From an uncultured Clostridia bacterium (GTDB lineage: Bacteria; Bacillota; Clostridia; Christensenellales; Borkfalkiaceae): 64,000 nt of DNA. The notes beneath the pieces were generated by a model. That model worked only from the letters and a program-made list of their open reading frames with translations. It ran no database searches and was not told the DNA's origin. Of this stretch, positions 62,075 to 64,000 are shown piece after piece; within the stretch, counting starts at the first letter, position 1, and every line of letters begins with the position of its first letter. The translations under genes and the position numbers were made by a program. Where the stretch lies: assembly GCA_947623655.1 (NCBI GenBank), contig CANQHG010000006.1:1-64000 (forward strand), given 5' to 3'.

Positions 62075-63043
62075 TTAAAGCAACTTCAGGCTCTCGGGCG
62101 AAAGCTCCGCAAAACCGTTTTCGATATCATGTACAAGCGATACTGCCGCTGAAAGTCTGGGGGTCGGAACATTCAGTCGTTTTCCGGCCTTTACGACGGC
62201 TCCCGCAACATAATCAATGTCGCACTTTCTTCCCCTCTCAAGGTCTTTCAACATGCCCGAGCGGATATTCCGATGTTTTTTCATCGTAACGGACAAAAAC
62301 AGACCTGCAAAGGGATTTTTGAAGAGTTTTCCGATGTCATGCCCGTTTTGCACGAGCTTTTTACATCCGTCTGCCCTTGCAACGGCGACAGTCTCCCGCA
62401 TGAGTGCCAGAACCAACTTTTTATATTTTTTTGTCAATTCCCCGAACGTGAGCCCGGAAATCGCTGACAATGTGGAAAGGGAAGCGTTTACTACGAGTTT
62501 AGAAAAACGAATCTCCTTTAAATTTCCGACGCCTACCCCGATCTTACCCTTTTGCAAGAGCTCTGTAAGTTCCGACGTCCTCTCCCCGTTGCCGTACGCA
62601 CCGAGCGCAAGAACGTATTCCTCGGAAGTCACGTCGATCATGCCCGCCGAAACAAGCGTTGCGCCCCAACCGAGCGCAGCGCCATAGATTCTGTCCGCGC
62701 CGACGACGCTCGCCAAACTTTCTTCGGGAAGTCCGTTCTGTACAGTAATGATCGCACCGTTCTCTGAGAGAAAGGGTTTCAGATACTGTGCTGTCTCAAC
62801 GTTCTTTCCTTGCCGCGTGGCAAGGAAAATGATGTCGTATTCGCCGTCCATCTCTTCAGGAAGCCGTGCACAAACAGGCGTTACAGTCTCCTTTCCGCCC
62901 TCGATCAAGGTCGCGCCGCGTGTTTTTAAGGCATTGACATGCGCAATGTTGCGCGTTACGAGTTCGCAAGGAATGCCGCCGCGCGTCAAAAGAACGCCAA
63001 GACTTGTCCCCATGGCGCCCGCGCCGTAAATAAGAATTCTCAC
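62075..63043 (-). CDS. 2-dehydropantoate 2-reductase-like (PanE/ApbA family) protein
   Basis: NADPH-dependent reductase of 322 residues. ILIYGAGAMGTSLGVLLTRGG (short motif GAGAMG) is the nucleotide-binding loop. The catalytic region includes NLKEIRFSKLVVNASLSTLSAI (short motif FSKLVVNAS, with the conserved Lys and Asn). It may make pantoate for coenzyme A or act on another 2-keto acid. No panB, panC or panD gene adjoins it, so the symbol is withheld. It overlaps aroK by 4 bp (ATGA) and precedes gltX. Confidence 0.85.
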   Translation of the reverse strand: MRILIYGAGAMGTSLGVLLTRGGIPCELVTRNIAHVNALKTRGATLIEGGKETVTPVCARLPEEMDGEYDIIFLATRQGKNVETAQYLKPFLSENGAIITVQNGLPEESLASVVGADRIYGAALGWGATLVSAGMIDVTSEEYVLALGAYGNGERTSELTELLQKGKIGVGVGNLKEIRFSKLVVNASLSTLSAISGLTFGELTKKYKKLVLALMRETVAVARADGCKKLVQNGHDIGKLFKNPFAGLFLSVTMKKHRNIRSGMLKDLERGRKCDIDYVAGAVVKAGKRLNVPTPRLSAAVSLVHDIENGFAELSPESLKLL

Positions 63044-63546
63044 AGATGAAATCCCGCCGCTGCGGCAAGCGTGTCGACAGTCTCATCGATCGTGAGCCCG
63101 TTGCAATCCACAACAATGTCCGCATATTTTTCATAGAGCGGAACGCGTTCTGCATGGAGAGCTTTGATCGTGGTAATACCGCTCCGCATGACGACGCCGC
63201 GCTTCTTGAGATTGGAAAGACGGCGTTCGGCTTCCTCTGCGCTGATCTCAAGATAAATGATCTTGCCGATCGACCGCAGATGCTCCATCGCTTCTTCGCA
63301 GTAACATGCGCTTCCGCCCGTTGCAACGACGCAACGGGAAACATATAATCCCGAGCAAATGCGGTTTTCGACCTCGAGGTACCCCTCGGGACCTCTCTCG
63401 TCGATGAGGGATGACAACAGAGCCTTTTCTTCGCCTTGGATCATGAGGTCGCAATCGACAAAACCGAAGCCAATCTTTTTTGCGAGCAATACCCCTGCGG
63501 TGCTTTTGCCTGCGGAAGGCATTCCGATGAGAATGAGATTGTCCAT
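63040..63546 (-). CDS. aroK: Shikimate kinase
   Basis: Phosphorylates shikimate in aromatic amino-acid synthesis; 168 residues. Walker A is LIGMPSAGKSTAGVLLA. FVDCDLMIQ carries the shikimate-binding Asp. VENRICSGL and VVATGGSACYC are conserved (GGS replaces the usual GGG). It is the first gene of an aroK-panE-gltX-thyA-folA cluster. The ATG at 63546 lies 7 nt after a TATAAT box, with no ribosome binding site, so leaderless translation is likely. Confidence 0.93.
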   Translation of the reverse strand: MDNLILIGMPSAGKSTAGVLLAKKIGFGFVDCDLMIQGEEKALLSSLIDERGPEGYLEVENRICSGLYVSRCVVATGGSACYCEEAMEHLRSIGKIIYLEISAEEAERRLSNLKKRGVVMRSGITTIKALHAERVPLYEKYADIVVDCNGLTIDETVDTLAAAAGFHL

Positions 63547-63553
63547 ATTTCAA

Positions 63554-63582
63554 ATTATAGTATAGTGCACTCCGTTTGTCAA
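63554..63582 (-). promoter_or_regulatory. Promoter of aroK, leaderless type
   Basis: TTGACA (63577-63582), 17-bp spacer and TATAAT (63554-63559) on the minus strand. Seven bases (TTGAAAT on the transcript) precede the ATG. Confidence 0.87.
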
Positions 63583-63621
63583 CTTTGAAAAAAACCTTTT
63601 GACAAAAATTTCCGCAATCTC

Positions 63622-63650
63622 TTGACTTCTTTTTTTCTTGGGTGTATAAT
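63622..63650 (+). promoter_or_regulatory. Promoter of the lipoprotein gene at the right edge
   Basis: TTGACT (63622-63627), 17-bp spacer and TATAAT (63645-63650), with an AAGGAGAG ribosome binding site further down. Confidence 0.85.
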
Positions 63651-63681
63651 CAAGAGACAAAAATCCTTTAAGGAGAGAATT

Positions 63682-64000
63682 ATGAAAAGAAAACTTTTGG
63701 CAATTTTCACTTCACTGACCCTTGTGGCCGTTTTGCTCACCGCTTTATGTGCCTGCGGCTCTACGTGGGGCTCCATCAAAGGCGCCTATGAAAACGAAGG
63801 CTATGAAGAAGTGGAACCGAGCGACGAGATGAAGGAATTCTACGAAAACAACGAGGATTTCAAGGCCGCTGCGGACACTGCAACACTTCACATCATGCGG
63901 AAGCAAACACTTACCATCGCCGTGATCCTCGAATTCAAGAGCAACGACGAGATGGAAGAGGCTTTGAAAAAGCATGTTACCAAAGAAGATGCCGAGAACA
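63682..64000 (+). CDS. Predicted lipoprotein, N-terminal part (cut by window edge)
   Basis: At least 106 residues are visible. A lipoprotein signal MKRKLLAIFTSLTLVAV is followed by the lipobox-like ALCAC. The mature part is acidic (YENEGYEEVEPSDEMKEFY) and continues FKAAADTATLHIMRKQTLTIAVILEF. It resembles small secreted clostridial proteins of unknown function, possibly the DUF4854 type. The start has a strong AAGGAGAG ribosome binding site. The 3' end lies outside the window. Confidence 0.75.
   Translation, partial: MKRKLLAIFTSLTLVAVLLTALCACGSTWGSIKGAYENEGYEEVEPSDEMKEFYENNEDFKAAADTATLHIMRKQTLTIAVILEFKSNDEMEEALKKHVTKEDAEN

Overview
This window looks like a chromosomal segment of an anaerobic, fermentative, endospore-lineage Firmicute (class Clostridia). 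The basis is the anaerobic ribonucleotide reductase NrdD/NrdG, the fused aldehyde-alcohol dehydrogenase AdhE overlapping an [FeFe] hydrogenase, SpoVG, YabP and YabQ, WhiA, DUF1540 and DUF1848 proteins, and consensus sigma-A promoters (TTGACA-N17-TATAAT). I cannot name a genus. No rRNA, tRNA, CRISPR array, IS transposase or prophage block was recognised. Gene density is very high and only one gap exceeds 300 bp (1679-2097).

Layout, left to right. 1-1678 (minus): a Xer-type tyrosine recombinase translationally coupled to hflX, which is cut by the window edge. 2098-12252 (minus): a complete glycogen operon, glgB-glgC-glgD-glgA-glgP-GH13. 12398-16498: murC, spoVG, an FN3/tyrosine-phosphatase lipoprotein and a DUF1848 protein. 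16526-21190 (minus): an M29 aminopeptidase, two COG0523 metallochaperone-like GTPases, a flavodoxin and an rRNA m5C methyltransferase. 21324-24018 (minus): nrdD-nrdG behind a pair of NrdR-like boxes. 24260-32449 (minus): murB-PHP-whiA-dnaE-pfkA-pfkB. 32490-34250: a solute-binding-like protein, a DUF1540 miniprotein and rplI. 34360-38459 (minus): adhE-hydrogenase. 38659-39398 (minus): a broken or frameshifted ECF sigma factor. 39523-45733: valS, a NitT/TauT-type ABC importer and a YkvI-like permease. 45875-47980 (plus): a PadR-headed, coiled-coil, four-TM protein. 48028-51250 (minus): a YgjP-like peptidase and DUF1934-MBL-rho. 51307-54836: aroA, a DtxR-type repressor, a low-MW phosphatase, an XRE regulator and an M50 peptidase. 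54833-58476 (minus): yabP-yabQ-divIC-ppx and typA. 58606-64000: an ASCH protein, folA, thyA, gltX, a ketopantoate-reductase-like gene, aroK and the start of a lipoprotein gene.

Three things stand out beyond routine annotation. (1) A dispersed palindromic repeat, core TATGTC-W-GACATA, occurs at seven intergenic loci. It lies mostly at or just past 3' ends of genes, where it twice supplies the last codons and the stop codon. The exception is a double copy in front of the PadR-coiled-coil gene. (2) That gene encodes a PadR-like DNA-binding head on a coiled coil of about 290 residues with four C-terminal membrane helices. This architecture could tether DNA to the membrane, and the neighbouring repeat is a candidate target (inference). 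(3) At least six genes have a strong sigma-A promoter whose -10 box ends only 6-7 nt before the start codon, with no ribosome binding site, which predicts leaderless mRNAs. Also notable are an ECF sigma gene interrupted exactly at an A-AAA-AAG slippery heptamer and a COG0523 GTPase without its CxCC motif fused to a YcgQ-like domain.
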